The translations under genes and the position numbers were made by a program. From the NCBI GenBank assembly GCA_022316685.1, contig JAKJHU010000085.1:3100001-3164000 (forward strand): a DNA stretch of 64,000 nt, read 5' to 3'. This stretch comes from Progne subis subis (Eukaryota; Chordata; Aves; Passeriformes; Hirundinidae). Of this stretch, positions 23,503 through 34,838 are shown one piece after another. A model generated the notes under the pieces. That model saw nothing but the letters and a program-made list of their open reading frames with translations, was not told the origin of the DNA and did not search any database. How positions within the stretch are numbered: position 1 is the stretch's first letter; each line of letters begins with the position of its first letter.

Positions 23503-26500
23503 CACACACAACCTCCTCATGTGCAACCTCGTACCCCAGTCAGATGTGGCCGTACAAGAAGTGCTCTGATTTTCCTGAGAAATGATGTGCCAGGAGCACA
23601 GAGGAGCTTTATGGAGCCCCTATCTGCATTAATCCTTTATGCTGCACCTTTTTCTTCTCCGTAGCTTCCTTGGAACTTGGGAGTTCACTTGGTTGCAGAC
23701 TTTGGGAAGCCTTGCTGGCTGCCCAGCGGGCAGGTGCGTTTTTCCTCGCCGAGTTTCAGGAAGGCTTGTGCAGCATCCTCGCTTTTGAAAGCAGGTCACT
23801 GACAAGCAAAGTGCCGCACTGTGGCAGGTGGTCACCGCTGAGGTTAAACCCAAGTTTTGCTGTGGTCTTGCATTAGCAACTTTGACTGACAGTTTCCCCC
23901 TCCTGAGCTAATTCACCCTCCATCTTCGTGTTCCTGTCTGCCCAGCCTCGCACTGAGGGCCAGGAGGGTGACATCAAAAGGGAGGGTCATTTTCACTTGG
24001 CTGCCTGGAAATATTTGGCTCTAAGTTTCATCCAAGATTCAGTAGAGATGGTGAGGTTCAAAGAGCGTGTTTAAAAGGGAAGGGCTTTTTGCTTTTTATT
24101 AAGTAAGTCTTTATTTCTCTGCTCTTTTTTCCAAGCTTGCCGTAGGCTTTTGTAAGAATTCTTGAAAATAGCGGCTCATGGAAGGGACTTCTGTCAGACA
24201 GGGTCTGGTGATGGAATTTTCCACCTCAGGCAACAAAGGATACTGGTCTGAACCCCGCTGCACAGAGCAGTATTTTCTTGTGCTTGCAGTTCTTACACAT
24301 TTGCTGTATGAGTAGAAGAACGTTCCTTGAAGTTTGGCCAGGAATAGATCTGGAATAGGCTCTGCCTTTGGGAGGCAATGCTTCCTGTTGATTAATTGAA
24401 CATCCCACCTTGCTGATCCAAATGTGCTTGTTGTGTATGAGAGGACGGGTGAGTAAAGATGACAAAATAAGCTTTTTCTGCCAGCAATTGAATTTGCAGT
24501 GCGAGATGCATCCAGGGCTGTTATTCCATATCCATGCACGGAGAGGCAGAAATGCCCGTGGCTCAAGACATCGGCCTCGTTCCCGTCCTCTCCTGACAGG
24601 ACAACTCCTTACCCTGGGCTGGAATGTGGTGATGGGACGGTGTGGGAGCCTGAATGTCCTCGGTGCTTGGGGTGGCACTGCAGAAGTGGGCGTGGTATGA
24701 GTTTCCCTACCTGGTGTGTTTGGGGTCTTTCCTCTTGTCCCAAATTTGGTCTCATCTCTTTGTGTCTGACTGACAGAGCAGCGCTGTTGCTCCTGAGGGC
24801 TGATTACAGCTTTGTCCCTGTGTCCTGATGGGACAAGGGACCCTCTCCCCTTTTCCTGTGCCTTGATTTCTCACTCTGGCTGAGACCTGTGCTTGTTCCT
24901 CCAGGAGGAAGGAGGGAACACACTCAGGTTCCTCGCCATGAGGCCCAAGTCTACCAGAACAAGGGTGGTGAGGTTGGCAGAGGACAACCTCGACCTAACT
25001 GGCATGACATTTGTCATCAGTCAGATGTCGACTTTTATGCTCAGGCAGATGTTGAGGCCAGCAGATAAATATGCTGCCTGAGAAGTTATCTAAATAAATT
25101 TTCCAGATCAAGGCACCGTGCAGAAGAGCCAAGAATAATTAATCTCAGAGTGCCCTGGAGAAGCAGCTGTTCTCCCAGCACAGGGGGAGAAGCAGGGGTA
25201 GAAGGGGAGGTGAGGAGGGTCCCAGGTAAAGTGGTACAAATAGTGCAGCTCCTGGGGGAGAACGCTGTGCTGGAGGGACGTTCGAGGCAGGAAAGCTTTT
25301 TTACCTGATCCAGCTGGGTTAAGAGCGAGGCATCCTCATCCCAGAGGAGAAAGAAAGGTTTCAAAGTAGCTTTTTGGACCAATCGTTGATGGCTTGGGGT
25401 TTTTGAAATGGAAATAGTGAGTTGTCAGTCTGTGTACAGTCAAACTTCACTTCCGCTCCTGCCACCTCCTCTTTGCTCACTGCTTTTCCCATCGCTCTCT
25501 CCTGGACTGTTGCCTCCTGCTTTTCCTTGGGAGTGTTTTTCCTGCCTGTGCTGATTCACAAGGCCAAGCCTGTCAGCCTTGAAGAGTGTCTGAGCTCAGG
25601 CTGCGCGTTGTGCCCTCTCTCGGCGCGTTCCCCCAGTGACGAGCATCCTGCTGCAGCGGGGCGCCGTGGGCTCGGGGTCACCCGTGGGTGTCTGAAAGGA
25701 GAGGGTCCCTTCCTTGGCACCCAGGCCAAGCCCACCTCAACCAGCAGAAGTGGGAAGCACCTGCACTTCCTTTAGCCTCACTGGGAGCTGCAGGAGTTCA
25801 GGCCCTTTTGAGGACGAGCAACTTTTGAAATGTGTGCAGGAGCGTTGGATTGGGTTTGGTTTTTAAGTGCTGGCATTTGAGATTTTGGATCTTGCTGCTG
25901 TGTGTTCGTCGGTAGAAATAAGTGTAGATGGGACCAGTGTTCCACTGAGCCTGGGGGTGTCTGGTGTTATGGATCCCAGCTCCCTGCGTCACTCACTGAG
26001 GGTTTGTTAATTCTGAGAACCAGCCTGGAGCAAAGTCCAGACCAATTTCTGTCTGCTTCCCTTTAAAGATTCAGCACCTAGTGTCATGTTAGTAGATTCC
26101 TGGCAGTTGCTTCTTGCAGATATTTGAAATGCTGATGTTCCAAATGAGTCCTGATCCAAAGTGCTCATCCTGCAGGTGGAGGTTTTACCTCATAAATTCA
26201 TTAATTGTCAGATCATTATCAAAATCATTACATTTTACCATTTTCCCCGTGTTTATTTAACACTTGCTCTAGATTCGCACTTCTGATCCATTGTGGGTGT
26301 TGTGTGTGTTTTAAGTTCACGTTCTACAACGCAGTTCACATCCCAGCTCTGACGGAAAATATAGAACCAATTTTAATGACAATGTACAATTGTACTGACA
26401 TGTTCCAAAGCCTGGGGAAACCTGTCCATTAAAAAATAATGGAGTAGGAAGTCCTGGCATAAAGTAAAGCCTTGAGTGAAATTCCATAGCTTCATGGACT

Positions 26501-29500
26501 GTTAATTCTTTATTAGGTTTTCCTAAGACTGAGATAAAAGGCATTTTATCTTTTTTAAGGTTTGCATTAACATGTCATTGAGTTTTATAGATACATTGAT
26601 CTTCATTTGGCTAATCGGGAAAGGGTAATAGAAATGTGTGTTAAATGCCAGAGCAAAGATATCTCTGTAGCACTTCAAATTTTTGTGTTATTTTTATTTA
26701 TTAAGTTTTCTTCAGATACAGAACTGCGGTCACTGTCAAGTTGTGAAACTCCTCTCACTGTATATTTTTATTGGCTGTCCTGGCTAATTTTCTTTTTTTT
26801 TTTTCCCTTTTTTTTCTTTTTTTTTTTTCCTCTGCCTTTGCTTTCAAGTTAATTTGGCAGTGAAGTTGATGTGTCTTCACTAAAAACTAACAGAGAGAAT
26901 TGACAAGTTTTTAAAAGACACTGTTTTGTCTGGTGCATTCTAGCCTCTCTTGGCTATCTGAGAATCTTCTTTTTACACTGTGTTCCAATCTGAGACGGAG
27001 CACTGAAGTGTGTCTTTGGATTCAGAGACAAAAGCTGAATCTGACTGATGTCAATATTTTTTTTTGCTGCTGCTGCCCACAAAGATGAAGGTCTGCAGTT
27101 CTCGAGGAAAATGTACCAGGCCATGGACATGGCAGGGGACGAGGGAGGTGGCACATGGAGCACCTGGGAAAATAAAGATAATTCTTTATCCCCTTCTCCT
27201 AATGGTGAAATGTGGGCTTGGTGGAAGCTGGAGGGACTTTGGGATCCAGTCGGACTCTGGGGTTTCTCTCTGCTCTTTTTTTGGGTCAGCAGCTCTCTGT
27301 AATCGTCAGTGCCTCGCTTGGCTGCAGCTTCTCCAAGGGGTTTAATTGTGCCTGTCTCCAGAGAAACAAATCCCTCACACCAGACTCACTGTGTGCATTT
27401 AATAAGGAAGTCTCTATGGATAAAACTTTATTAACAGCTGTCACTGTTAATGAAGATTGGACAGTGGTCGGTGCATTAGCTCTCTGATGAAGGCATGTGA
27501 GAGGGAAATAAAATGAAAAATTATTTTTGTCTTCTCTGTGCTGAAGCTGTACATCCTCCACCAGTTCTGTATGTGCATAGGGGAGGGCCAGGGGGAAGAA
27601 TTGGGTTTTTGTGCTTCTGTGCAGCTGGAGAGAACTCAGCCCCGGCGTGGGTGCTTGTTCCCAGCCCCACCACATCCCACGGCACCTTGAGAAACAGGGA
27701 GTGAGTGCAGCCCTGAATCCAATCCCCTGGGCAGCGCTGTGTGCTGAGCATCCTCCCTGCTTGTCAGCTCTCAGCAGGGAAATCATTCCTCTCCTGCTGC
27801 TGAAGGCCTGAAAGGACTTCACTGACAGGGAATGGGCACAGCCTGCGTGGTTTCAGAGATGAAACCATTTCCCCTTCATGTCCAGGGTTTATTCCATCCT
27901 TTCCTTGCCAACCAGTCCTGCCAAGCCAAAGCATCAGAGCAGCTCAGATCTTACATCTCATCCTCAGCTCCCAGTCCTGCAGCCTCCAGCAAATGCTTAT
28001 TTTAGCACCAGCTGGCTCTGATACCTTTGAACTCTCTGATATGAGATTAAATGTTAATTTATTACATATCATTACAGGATTATATGTTATCTCTAGGATA
28101 ATGGAATCCAAATGTTAGAATAGCATGTTTGAGATTTAGTGCTTGTACACATATCCCTCCACTCAGGAAACAAGAATTGCTGAAGGCAGAAGACAGAACA
28201 GGAGGTGAATTAATCTGTCTGATCACAGCTAGCTGAGAGCTCAAGCTTTGGAAGAGTAAAACCAGAGGTTCATAATCTTTTTGCAGAGTTCAGAAGCAGA
28301 GAAGTTGACTGAATTTTCTAAAAAATAAATAAGTATGAAGAAATTGTTATCTGCTCTGGCTGTTCCATGGGCAAAATCCCATGGATAAATTATGCAGTGC
28401 GAATTGTGTGCTTGGCTCTAGATATAAATGCCAGACAAAGCAGAGTGCTGAAGTGACCTGGATGCTGAATTTCTGCAGAATTTCATTCTCTAGGCTGTGG
28501 GTAGGTGAGCAGTACTGGATGTAATAAGATCTGACTTGAGCTTGAATCGACTCAAACTTGAACTGCACTTGTGATGTTTCCACACAGAGGTTTAGAGGTG
28601 ATGCCACGGAGCAGAAGGTGAACACGGCTCTTTTGCTGTCCCTGTCACTGCCCATGATGGCACTTTCCGATGGGCAGATGCTGAAGCTGAGCTCTGGTGA
28701 GCTCATTTGCAGCACACCCAAATGCCGTGCCCAGGCGCGCTGGGCTGTGACAGCGATGTCCCGTGACTCCTACTCAGTTTTATAATTCCCCTGTCATTGA
28801 GAAAAGAATTAGATCCAGCTTTTCGCTTTCTCAGGCAATCTCAAATCTGCTCTCATTTACTCCTCTTGACTCTTGGAGGGTTTGAAAATGCTGTCAGCTA
28901 ATGCTCATTATCTTTTATTGCATTAATACGTTGACACCAGTGAACCACACAGCGAGTGTGACCTCATCCAGATTTGGGTTTGCTCAAGAGTTTTTATTCT
29001 TCGCCTCTAAGTTGATACTTGTCTGCGAGAAAGGTAACTGTACTCGGTGCCTCACAGCATGAAAGTCACAATAAGGTTTCCCTCTCTTTACACACAAATA
29101 TTTTGACAAGATCTCCTTGAACTGCCTCCTCCAGAGCTACCGGGAATTCTCATTGTGCTTAGAAAATCAAACTCTAAATTGCGAATCGGCAGCAGAGAGA
29201 GAAGCAAACACCCAAGAAGTCCTGGGTGAGGATTCCTTGTGCCGCTCTCCACGTGTGAATGACAGGCTGCAGCCTTGGATTGCTGCAGGAAGAGAGCAGC
29301 GGTGCCGGGGGAGGGTTATTTTGTCCTTTCTGACAGCATCTGCCGTACATTTGCAAAATGTGTCAAATGCGTATTCATAAAGTAAAATAATGCATTCGAG
29401 CATGAGAAATCCTGCTTTGTTCTGGTGCCGGGATGTTCAGGAAGCGAGGGAGCAGGGGGGCAGGTCAGCAATCACGCTTGGAATGCAAAGCTCTCTCACT

Positions 29501-30251
29501 CTGTAACAAATTAACGGAGTTGCTCCAGGCTGTTGTCATTCCAAAAATAAAATGTTCAATTAAGTAAAGAAATCTGAGACAAACCGGAAACTTTTGTTCT
29601 GGGTATTTCAGGCAGGGGAGAAGGAACAGGCTGTCATTTGAAAGGAAGGATTTGTGTTTTCATGTGCTGTTCCTTGAGAGGCAGAGGTGAATTGCTAACT
29701 CGGTGATGTCTGAACTGCAGAGCTGGGCATGTGTGGCTGCTCCTGGGGGACTCAGAGAGCGCACATTGCTCTGGGAGTCTGCTTAGGGGAACACTGGCTG
29801 CTGCCGAGAGCAGTGCTGAGTGCAGGACGGAGCCTGGGTTCCGAGAAAAAAGACCCAGACCTCTCTGGACTAAGGGTGGGGAATCTGTAAAGCCATGGAG
29901 CTTTTTGTTTGCAGCAGCTAAAAGGCTGCATGACCTCGCAGGTCTCTGTCCTGGAACTCTGTATCTCGTGCTTGGATTTTCCAGTGAAAATCCTGACCTA
30001 GCGAGGCTGCAGACACTTGGAATGATCTCTGGGCGCCTGTGGTTGCAGGACTGGGGACACAAATCTTGCTGGAGGCTGACTGCCTGCACCTCTGGGGCTC
30101 AGCAGGGAGACCTGGGTGAGAGCTGACTCCTTTGCACAGACCTAAACCTAAGGTTTAACCAGGGATTTAACTGCCTACACTAACAGTGCCCAAACCCAGC
30201 ACGGCTGGTCAGGGTCAGCACCGCTGGGAGTGATCCAGAAATGGGCAGTGA
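23503..30251. other. Intronic sequence without recognisable genes
   Basis: Long single-copy stretch. Landmarks are a T-rich tract at 26788-26830, CpG-poor AT-rich sequence at about 26180-26780 and 28020-28130, and a block at 24990-25150 with AATAATTAATC. No splice-flanked coding segment or RNA gene was seen. Confidence 0.5.
26788..26830. repeat. T-rich homopolymer tract
   Basis: Three long T runs are separated by single C or CCC interruptions. It is a simple repeat with no associated retroposon body that I can recognise. Confidence 0.85.
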
Positions 30252-30852
30252 GAGCAGAATTGTTCCCAGTGAGCTCAGAGCAGAGCAGAACTGCTCCCAG
30301 TGAGCTCAGAGCAGAGAACTGCTCCCAGTGAGCTCAGAGCAGAGCAGAATAGTTCCCAGTGAGCTCGGAGCAGAGCAGAATTGTTCCCAGTGAGCTCAGA
30401 GCAGAGAACTGCTCCCAGTGAGCTCAGAGCAGAGCAGAATTGTTCCCAGTGAGCTCAGAGCAGAGAACTGCTCCCAGTGAGCTCAGAGCAGAGCAGAATT
30501 GTTCCCAGTGAGCTCAGAGCAGAGCAGAACTGCTCCCAGTGAGCTCAGAGCAGAGAACTGCTCCCAGTGAGCTCAGAGCAGAGCAGAATAGTTCCCAGTG
30601 AGCTCAGAGCAGAGCAGAACTGCTCCCAGTGAGCTCAGAGCAGAGAACTGCTCCCAGTGAGCTCAGAGCAGAGCAGAATAGTTCCCAGTGAGCTCAGAGC
30701 AGAGCAGAATTGTTCCCAGTGAGCTCAGAGCAGAGCAGAACTGCTCCCAGTGAGCTCAGAGCAGAGAACTGCTCCCAGTGAGCTCAGAGCAGAGCAGAAC
30801 TGCTCCCAGTGAGCTCAGAGCAGAGCAGAACTGCTCCCAGTGAGCTCAGAGC
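30252..30852. repeat. 28/31-bp minisatellite, 20 units, palindromic
   Basis: The unit is CCCAGTGAGCTCAGAGCAGA plus GCAGAACTGCT (31 bp) or GAACTGCT (28 bp), with variants AATTGTT and AATAGTT in place of AACTGCT. I count 20 CCCAGTGAGCTC cores. Each has a GAGCTC palindrome (one has GAGCTCGGAG in place of GAGCTCAGAG). Long units with the AACTGCTC variant also contain GAGCAG-AA-CTGCTC, a perfect 6-bp-arm inverted repeat. Long and short units alternate in part, so larger two-unit blocks were probably duplicated. Confidence 0.96.
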
Positions 30853-33324
30853 TGTGGGGCTGCTGCCCCACCCTGATTTTGCTCTGGGTGCCTATGCTCT
30901 GTCTGGTCGTGGTCCCCAGCAGGGCACAGGCTCCTCCTGGGATTCCAGTCACAGTGGGATGTGGATGTGTGCCGGTGAGACAGAGGATTTTCTCTGAATT
31001 CAAGACATATCTGTGTTGTTAATAACTTTACAGGGGGTTTATTGTAAGCTGCTTTTGTGGTTTCACACCGCTCTTTGGGCCCATCGGTTCGGAGCTCGTT
31101 GCCTCCAAGAGCTTTGAAATAAAAGGATGGAGAATCCAGTGAAAGCCCATTGTTCTGGAGAAAGGCTTTGGACCAACCTTGCTGCTTTCTGACAGTGCCT
31201 CTGGAGAATCAGCATTTTAATATCCTGTAATTTTCAGCTCATGCAAGGAATTTTCCAATATCTCCAAAGAGAGACCAAAGAGAGGAGAATCAGAAGTGCC
31301 CTACAAGTGAAATACCTGTGTAAGCCCTGGAAGTGGGAATGTAGAATGTCTGGAGTATTTAGACCTTCCAGTTGCTTCCTTCTATTTTGGGTTTAGGTGG
31401 CCACTGGCTACTGTCACAAGCTGGGGTTTATAAAGAGAAGCACAACCAAAAATCCCTGTCCTCCAGAGGCTGAGGAGGAGGGATCAGCCCAAACCAGGGG
31501 AGAAATTATTGCTTAGGGAAAAATGGAAAGTGCTGAAGCAGATTTAGGGAAGGATCCCTTTGAAATGACATTTGCTCCTTGAAATGGGAATGCAAGAAAT
31601 GCATTCAGCACTGTGTTTCTTTGCATCGTTTTAATGCTGAACTCAATCTGGGAGTAATGGCAACCTGACTTAACGATTTGGGGAGCAAAATAGGCTTCCT
31701 GAAGATTTGGGAATGGGAGTTGAGAGGGACTCTGTGGCTCCTGGAAGGCAGCTGTGCATGGTGCTGTCTGGTGCTGCTCATGCCAGTGCTCCTTGCTTCC
31801 CTGCCCTTCCTTTTGAGGTGCCATTTGCTGGGGGGTGAGGGCATTTACCCCAGTCCTCTCCTGCTGTGCCAGGGAGGAACTTTGTGAGAAATGGGGACGC
31901 ACTTTGCTGTCCAGCCTTAGCTGCTTAGATCAATATCTGCAGCCAGAGAGTGATTTTAATAAAAGGGCTCTCTCTCAGCTTTCCTATCTCCATGACAGAT
32001 AGACCCCAGCTAACATAAATCCTGGCCTTTCTCCTGTCAGTCTCTTGGCTTTGTGTGACGTGTAGGTGTTTTGACACAGAATACAAATATTTCACTGTTG
32101 GCTAATGGTTTGGAGCATGTATTTAAAAGATTTACTTTTGCAATCACCTGGTGCCTTTAGTGAATGTGTTTGCCTTGTAAAGCCTCTCTGTTATTTGGAG
32201 AATATATCCACACACTCCCATACATGTATCCATTTTCTGTTGTTTATGAAATATCTCTGAGGGAAAATGAGTTTTGCTTTGGATAATGGTAGGGAGCCTT
32301 CTCCTAACCTTCTTTTTAGCAATGAGAACCTCCAGTGGCCGTGACAAACCTTATTTATCAGGTTCCAGGAGGGATGCTCAGGGGTTGTCAGTGCTGGCAG
32401 CTGCATTAACAGTTTTTCTTCTCTCCAGGTAACCAGAACAAAACCCCTCCATGGATAATCAGGTGTTTTTTAAACTTCAGTTTAACTTGTAATAGTAGCT
32501 CTGTCCTTCAGTTCTTTCAGCTGATGAATTTGTGACCTTTAGACACTGCGCTAATGGCTCTAATTGTAAGTGGCAGGACAATTTCCCAGTTGCTGTTGTG
32601 TAAGAGATGCAGAGAAACTTGCCAAGAGCAGCCTGTGACTTTTAACCACTGTATTAACAGCCCTGATAGAAACTAAAAAGGGAAGTTAGGCCAGTGATCA
32701 GCCCAGCAGAGCAACTTGAGCGATTGCAACAGCCACAATAAATGAGAAAACTCATGGGGGATTTCCTTTGTTCAGCACCCTCCGTGCTCTGAGGTTGGGC
32801 AGCCAAAGCAGCTTTGCTGGGGTCAGTACCAAGGTGGCCCTGGCTGTGCTGGTGTGATATGGGCAGAAATTCTGCTCTACAGCTCGGGGAGTTCTGAGGA
32901 GGCGGTGGCACAGGAGCTTTACTGTGCCACGCTGTGCCCTGGGTCGGATAAATACATAAATACATTGTGATGAACAAGCAGGACCTCCTCCTTCCCAGTA
33001 ATAGCACTGCTAACAGTCATCTTCCCAGACAACACAAATAACGAGGCAGTGGCTTAACAAGGCAGCTCCTCAACCTCTTTACAAGTAGAGCCTCGTTTCC
33101 TTGAAGCAGGATAAATCTCTAATCTGCTGGGTATGGCGCTGCTCTAAGGGTTTTTATTTTCAACTAAGTTAAAAAAGTCAGGGTAAGCTTTGCATTTTTG
33201 ATGCATCTTCTTCACCCTACTTTGCTTGGCTGTCATCATTTAATGTTGTGGCATCTTGTTTTGCAGTGGCTTTGGGGTCACCTGGGACGTGTTGCAGGTG
33301 AGGGAAAGCAAATTAAGAGTGACG
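30853..33324. other. Intronic sequence without recognisable genes
   Basis: Mixed single-copy sequence with no array, retroposon or exon-like segment recognised. Short overlapping frames only. Confidence 0.5.
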
Positions 33325-33440
33325 GTACCAGGTCAGGGCACAGACCCACCTGGCCCAGCAGCCCCTTTCCAACAGCACCCAAAAGCAGATGCTTGGTAGG
33401 AAAGAGCAAGATCCAGCAGTCACAGACGGTGCTTCCCCTA
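33325..33440. repeat. Possible ancient interspersed repeat
   Basis: The order GGTCAGGGCACAGACCCACC, TGGCCCAGCAGCCCCTTTCC, AACAGCACCCAAAAGCAGAT, GCTTGGTAGGAAAGAGCAAG resembles a dispersed sauropsid repeat I remember ('cctggcccagtatcctgtctccaacagtggccaa...agatgctt..gaagag.a.aag'). I cannot name its family reliably. Confidence 0.35.
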
Positions 33441-33739
33441 AATGTGCCCTCAGCAGCCTGGGACAGAGCTCCTGCCTTTGCCTAACCCTGATTTAGGGAC
33501 AGAGGGAGCAACATTCCCTCCGGAGTCCAACACTTCACGTTTTCCTTGCCAGGCTAACGGCAATTCTGAGCCTCCTTGTTTCTCTCCAGTTTTCCAAACT
33601 TTTGCTGATAGAGAATCCTGAATTAATCTTCAGGCCTCTTGGGTATTGGATTACACTCTGTCCCATGTCCTTTCTGTGGCAGCAGTGCTGGAACTGGCAT
33701 GGGATGCTAATCCTTCTGTACCCATTCACTCAGTCGTAG

Positions 33740-34230
33740 AGGAAAATGCATGAAAGCCAATTGCTGGTCCAAGCTAAATTTAGATTTATTCAGTTGGAGT
33801 TAATTATAATCTTTATTTAGTCCCAAGCGATGCCTTCTTATCATACACTTATTATAGCTGAGAAAATTAATTTTTATTCTACCATAAAGGTGAATGTAAT
33901 AATCTGGGTTCAGGGAAGGGATTACTTTAATAAGATTTATAGGCAGCCTTTCAGACAGCATGGGCTTATTACTATCTGTAGGTGGCCTTGCTGCACATAT
34001 GTCTTTCAGTATGGGTGACTGTGCAAAATGCAGACAAGCAAAAAACTCTAGAAAGCACCAGCTCAGAAACTTCACCATCCAACTTAATCTGCTGGCAGCG
34101 GCGAGCAGGCAAAGCACGTGCCGTGCTTTGGAACACAATAACACAATTTATGGCTGAATGCGCGGCCTGATCAGGGATTTCGTTCATATGCACGGTTTAA
34201 TTTTGCACTTAAAAACGTATTTTAGTAGAC
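33740..34230. other. AT-rich block with E-box hairpin, candidate conserved noncoding element
   Basis: This block has dense TAATTA, ATTTAT, CAATTTATGG and similar cores, followed by a compact hairpin at 34110-34130: 9-bp perfect arms (CAAAGCACG / CGTGCTTTG) around a 3-base loop, with CACGTG (E-box) spanning one arm and the loop. It ends in TTTATGGCTGAATGCG and TTCATATGCACGG. It has no repeat ancestry, no coding frame with splice sites and no simple-sequence character. That makes it the best candidate in the window for an intronic enhancer or conserved element, though function is inferred. Confidence 0.4.
34110..34130. other. Inverted repeat with embedded CACGTG E-box
   Basis: The arms CAAAGCACG and CGTGCTTTG are exact reverse complements with TGC between them. 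CACGTG lies at 34115-34120. A 9-bp perfect arm with such a short loop is uncommon outside the arrays here. Confidence 0.85.
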
Positions 34231-34439
34231 AAAAGATTTATGAGGCCAGAGATATTGCTTTAAAGCTTTTTTGGAAGCGCAGTGCTGGGTAAACACGGGC
34301 ACGTGGTTTCTCTGTTAGTCCAGCCATAAAACCAGGTGCCTTTGTCATGTTTCCCACCAGTACGAGGTTCAGAGGGAGCAGTGAAAGCCTCTAAAACTTT
34401 TGGGAGGAGAAGCTTTAGCGAAGAGGGAGCCAAGAGCTC

Positions 34440-34560
34440 TGGTGTGGCGGCGCTGCTCTGCCCACGGACACGCGGAGCTCTGCGCCGGCCGCCTCCAGGG
34501 CTGGAGTTACCGGGTGGAACGGGCTCACCCTGCAGGTATCAGCGTCCAGCAGAGCGTGAC
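34440..34560. other. Small CpG-rich patch
   Basis: About 14 CpGs lie in 120 bases (GGCGGCGCTG, GACACGCGG, GCGCCGGCCGCC). It sits about 200 bases downstream of the AT-rich candidate element. No promoter motif or exon follows, so its meaning is unknown. Confidence 0.4.
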
Positions 34561-34803
34561 TGAATTATTCTGAATGCTGGACAGCCCCTGGTTTGCTGGA
34601 AGGGAGGTTGGAGTGCAGCTGGGCTTTGACCCCTCCTGGAAGGGATGGGGCAGCTCCAGCAGAGAGTGGCCAGAACGTGCAGCTGCCGAGGAGTCTGGGC
34701 AGCACAAGTCTGACACAGGCATTTGGAGATGGAGATGTGAGACATTGTCCCAAGCCAACAAAAGTTAATTAAGCTCTGTTCAGTTTTAGATGTTTGGATT
34801 AAG

Positions 34804-34838
34804 TTTTCTTTTTTCTTTTTCTTTTTTTTTTTTTTTTT
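34804..34838. repeat. T-rich homopolymer tract
   Basis: T runs interrupted by three C residues and ending in a T18-type stretch. A simple repeat. Confidence 0.85.

Noticed and set aside
24893..25081. A 62-codon + frame with a plausible-looking basic peptide
   Set aside because: It is short, with no similarity, no promoter and no splice signals; within the chance range for 64 kb.
30252..30852. CRISPR-like array of short repeats
   Set aside because: There are no unique spacers between repeats. Units are head-to-tail, and the genome is vertebrate.
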